Shown piece after piece: positions 62,428-64,000 of a DNA stretch of 64,000 bases. Source of the DNA: Flectonema sp. DT1601 (taxonomy: Eukaryota > Euglenozoa > Diplonemea > Diplonemida > Diplonemidae). The position numbers were made by a program, and so were the translations under genes. How positions within the stretch are numbered: position 1 is the first letter of the stretch; every line of letters begins with the position of its first letter. The stretch is from NCBI GenBank assembly GCA_964019425.1, contig OZ025856.1, positions 496,001 through 560,000 of the forward strand, read 5' to 3'. A model generated the notes under the pieces. That model was not told the origin of the DNA and searched no databases. It saw nothing but the letters and a program-made list of their open reading frames with translations.

Positions 62428-62540
62428 GCACCGCACACAAGAAGTCGGAGAAGAAACAATTTAGATTAAGAGCCGTTTATTTATTATGTCATGCGCCGGT
62501 CCACACTGCGATCAACAAAATATAAGGCTTATCTGAATGG
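62428..62540 (+). repeat. Foldback repeat (MITE-like), copy E
   Basis: Opens GCACCGCACACAAGAAGTCGG after a T run only about 65 bp past the MULE end. The interior has CTGCGATCAACAAAATATAA and it ends TTATCTGAATGG. Same orientation as the other four. Confidence 0.65.
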
Positions 62541-64000
62541 TATTTCTTTTAGTACTTATGATTTCAGGAACAAGAAGAAAAAAACAAGAAATATATCAAA
62601 AAAAAAGGAATAATAAAATAGTAAAATGAATAACAATAATATCCGTTATTTAGTGATAATTTAATTTATGGTTTTTGTTAAGAACGAAAAACTACACGAA
62701 GGAATTATTATTATTATTATTTTTTTTTTTTTTTTTTGCGGCCCTCCTTCTTCACTGAGGAGAGCATGGCAAGAGCCATATACTTGTCACTTTTTTTATC
62801 TGCTTGTTTATATTATTTATTTTAATCGATTTTAGTGTTTCAGTAGACTGTTCTGTTGCTTTTGTTCTTCAGCGGGCATGTCACCTATTCTTTTATTTCT
62901 CCCTTCTGTTTTTGTATTGAATACGTTTGAGGGTAACACGGCAACAGAGGATGAGGGATTAACGAGTTTTCCCCCTTCCCGTCGCGTATTGTGTCTTCTC
63001 TCCAAAATCTCTTTACTATTAGTGTGTTACGAATAAGCTATCTTCAGGCCCTCATAATGACATGTTCTGCCACCAACTTTTTGAGAAGCATGTTTTTTTT
63101 TTGCCTTTCATCAAAAAAAAAAAAAAAAACCGTCATAATTATTAATAATAAAAACTTGAATGTGTTGTTGTTAAGTACAAACTTCCTCTTTGGTTTCTGT
63201 CACATGTTCCAACGTAGTCAGTGTGAAGGAAAAAATGGAATAAGCTTTTCCCCCACACTATTTATCTTAAGCCTAATGTTCGATAGAAAAATAAACTGTT
63301 TGGAATAAGTTAATGAATTTCAAACACATTTTTATTTTTGAAACTAATGCATATTCACATAACACAGTAATGGAAAGCAAACAGCTATTCTCCAAAAAAG
63401 GTACTAACTCAAGAAGATTATAATTGTTTTTAACTGAATGTGAGTCTTGAAATATGAATAAATTCTATCCAAGAGACTGCATTCGATTGTGTTAAGAGCA
63501 AGACAGTGTTTTATCCAAAGAGGGGGTGGGAAAAAGATTCAATAAAGTTGTTATGAGTAGGTCAATGTTGATTGCCAATTTTAGTTTTCAAAAAAAAAAA
63601 AATCTTTTCATTTGTCTTCCTCTTCTTTTTATGAAATACATAATTTTTTTTTTTTTTTTTAAAACTTCCCTCTTGCTTATGTTAGAGGAGGGGTTGCTTT
63701 TTTTTCTTAATTTGGTGTTCAACGTTAGCGTTTGTACCAAAACCAGAAAAAGCTGCTGCCCAGGAGTTTTTCCGTGCGTACTATTTTCTCCTTTTTTTTT
63801 TTGTTATTATCGTATTTTAAGTTTTTCTAAACCTTTCTGATCTAGTGGTTTTGCCTGGTCTTCCCTGAGTCAACCATGTGATCTCATCCTTGTTTTCTTT
63901 GTTTCCTTTTTTTCAACCTGTTAGTCTCTGGGCAATGTGGACAGCTGGGAATTGATTCTTTCAGCCGAAGCTATAAAAACACAAATCTCTGTGATTGCCT
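62541..64000. other. Terminal spacer, no gene recognised
   Basis: 1.46 kb to the window end. T/A runs at 62719-62737, 63112-63129 and 63642-63660. Small open frames are low complexity. The next gene, if any, starts beyond the window. Confidence 0.5.

Noticed and set aside
1-64000. tRNA, rRNA or spliced-leader RNA genes
   Set aside because: Scanned by eye on both strands for T-arm-like and known leader-like strings; nothing convincing found. A covariance-model search would be needed to exclude them.

Overview
The window is nuclear DNA of a single-celled eukaryote. It has spliceosomal introns (GT...AG, about 68-135 nt), a Prp40-type splicing factor, mitochondrial proteins (Atp23, a PPR protein), a Piezo channel and a cap-methyltransferase relative. 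All three standard stop codons are used. Intergenic DNA is AT-rich and full of A or T homopolymer runs, often 15-30 bases long. Every confident host gene (about 20) lies on the + strand, separated by a few hundred bases to 3 kb. This one-way order recalls the directional gene clusters of Euglenozoa or dinoflagellate/perkinsid relatives, but no spliced leader or other diagnostic marker was found, so the lineage stays open.

Layout. 1-10 kb: 3' part of a cyclic-nucleotide-gated-type K+ channel, a repeat-rich spacer, a 61-residue protein, a leucine-rich-repeat/EF-hand protein and an EF-hand CorA-type Mg2+ transporter. 10-20 kb: bacterial-type (class III) fructose-1,6-bisphosphatase, a three-exon dual-specificity phosphatase carrying a Dpy-30 motif, a repeat-rich spacer and an inositol polyphosphate 5-phosphatase. 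21-36 kb: a CMTR1-like protein that seems to lack its catalytic residues, Atp23, Prp40, a coiled-coil protein, a PPR protein, a CCCH-finger protein whose finger sits on a second exon, a zinc-finger/GGCT-like fusion, and three unrecognised proteins. 35.8-37.4 kb: a decayed, more GC-rich DNA transposon. 37.5-51 kb: a 1773-residue LRR/coiled-coil/cadherin-like protein, then a complete three-exon Piezo channel. 51.8-57 kb: two tandem RING paralogues with myristoylation-type N termini. 59.2-62.4 kb: an apparently intact MULE transposon on the - strand whose inverted ends are tandem arrays of a 20-bp unit. The last 1.6 kb holds one small repeat and no recognised gene.

Functional themes: calcium and membrane signalling (K+ channel, EF-hand proteins, CorA, 5-phosphatase, Piezo) and RNA processing (Prp40, cap-methyltransferase-like, PPR, zinc fingers). 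I see no operon logic beyond the shared strand. A 110-150 bp family of foldback repeats (five copies, all in one orientation, each just after a T run) marks several spacers.
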